Shown: positions 5,042-5,175 of the stretch, piece by piece | How positions within the stretch are numbered: the first letter of the stretch is position 1 | Layout: each line of letters begins with the position of its first letter | DNA from: Alphaproteobacteria bacterium | Lineage (GTDB): Bacteria; Pseudomonadota; Alphaproteobacteria; UBA3830 | Length of the DNA stretch: 5,175 bases | Direction: 5' to 3' | NCBI GenBank assembly: GCA_025998775.1 | Contig: BNWK01000093.1 | Span: 1-5,175 of the forward strand | Program-made: the position numbers and the translations under genes | Notes under the pieces: model-generated | Databases searched by the model: none | The model's input: the letters and a program-made list of their open reading frames with translations, nothing else | Told to the model about the DNA's origin: nothing

Positions 5042-5175
5042 TTTACAAATGGCTGAAGTAATCTCTAGTTTTCTGAGTAACTTAACTGCGTCAGTAATTT
5101 TTGTGCCATGTCAATTCCTTTCGAACATTCCTCTGTTTCCTGTCGTGAATTCGGATATCGTGAATTCTTTGAATC
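4996..5175 (+). repeat. Leader and start of copy 4, near-identical to 1841-2020
   Basis: These 180 bp match 1841-2020 with a single mismatch (5048 A against 1893 T). The match includes the 18-bp leader segment and the net 32-bp insertion that copy 3 lacks. Copy 4 is therefore much closer to copy 2 than to its immediate neighbour, copy 3. The last 127 bp are exact. Confidence 0.9.
5108..5175 (+). CDS. Copy 4, first 22 codons, runs off the window
   Basis: This is the equivalent of copy 2 ATG 1953: MSIPFEHSSVSCREFGYREF and two more residues, identical in DNA to copy 2 up to the edge. As in copy 2, the upstream ATG (5049) is out of frame. Nothing can be said about the rest of the gene. Confidence 0.55.
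   Translation, partial: MSIPFEHSSVSCREFGYREFFE

Noticed and set aside
1..5175. Prokaryotic system, mobile element or CRISPR array
   Set aside because: I saw no terminal inverted repeats, transposase or integrase motifs, spaced short repeats with unique spacers, or bacterial gene packing. The direct repeats are explained by gene duplication and contig-end overlap.

Overview
The window reads as nuclear DNA of a eukaryote. Two copies of the same exon pair are separated by GT-AG introns with pyrimidine-rich 3' ends. The flanks are AT-rich, with AATAAA motifs and long T tracts, and the best protein has Ser/Pro-rich and Gln-rich low-complexity blocks. I see no operon spacing, Shine-Dalgarno sites, tRNA, rRNA, CRISPR or transposase. 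I cannot name the lineage. Stops at the two homologous gene ends are TAG and TAA, so nothing here suggests a changed genetic code for those codons.

The locus is a head-to-tail array of one gene family, all on the + strand. Copy 1 (1-435) is a 3' end: a short piece of exon 1 carrying a Cys/His cluster, a 207-bp intron and a final exon. A gene-free spacer follows (436-1893): an AT-rich 3' flank, a purine-rich minisatellite, then a 5' leader. Copy 2 (1953-3215) is the only complete copy: 366 residues in two exons with a 162-bp intron. A second spacer (3216-4537) has the same three-part order. Copy 3 (4538-5041) keeps only the N-terminal third and is cut off by a junction at about 4993-4996, which leads directly into the 5' leader of copy 4 (5108 onward, leaving the window).

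Copy 2 encodes a Ser/Thr-rich N-terminus, a Ser/Pro-rich middle, a Gln/Lys-rich Trp-containing stretch, a compact Cys/His cluster that looks like a small zinc-binding knuckle, and a charged, probably helical C-terminus. This layout would suit a nuclear or nucleic-acid-binding protein, but function is inference and I recognise no named gene. Two independent facts support the gene model. The intron joins the cluster to the C-terminal exon in phase. That exon also differs between copies 1 and 2 almost only at silent codon positions.

Both ends of the window repeat internal sequence for exactly 127 bp (1-127 equals 2811-2937; 5049-5175 equals 1894-2020). That is what a whole contig from a k=127 assembly graph would look like. 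The real locus is therefore probably a longer array, with another near-identical copy of 1894-2937 on each side. Gene order, copy number and the identity of the repeated block should be read with that in mind.
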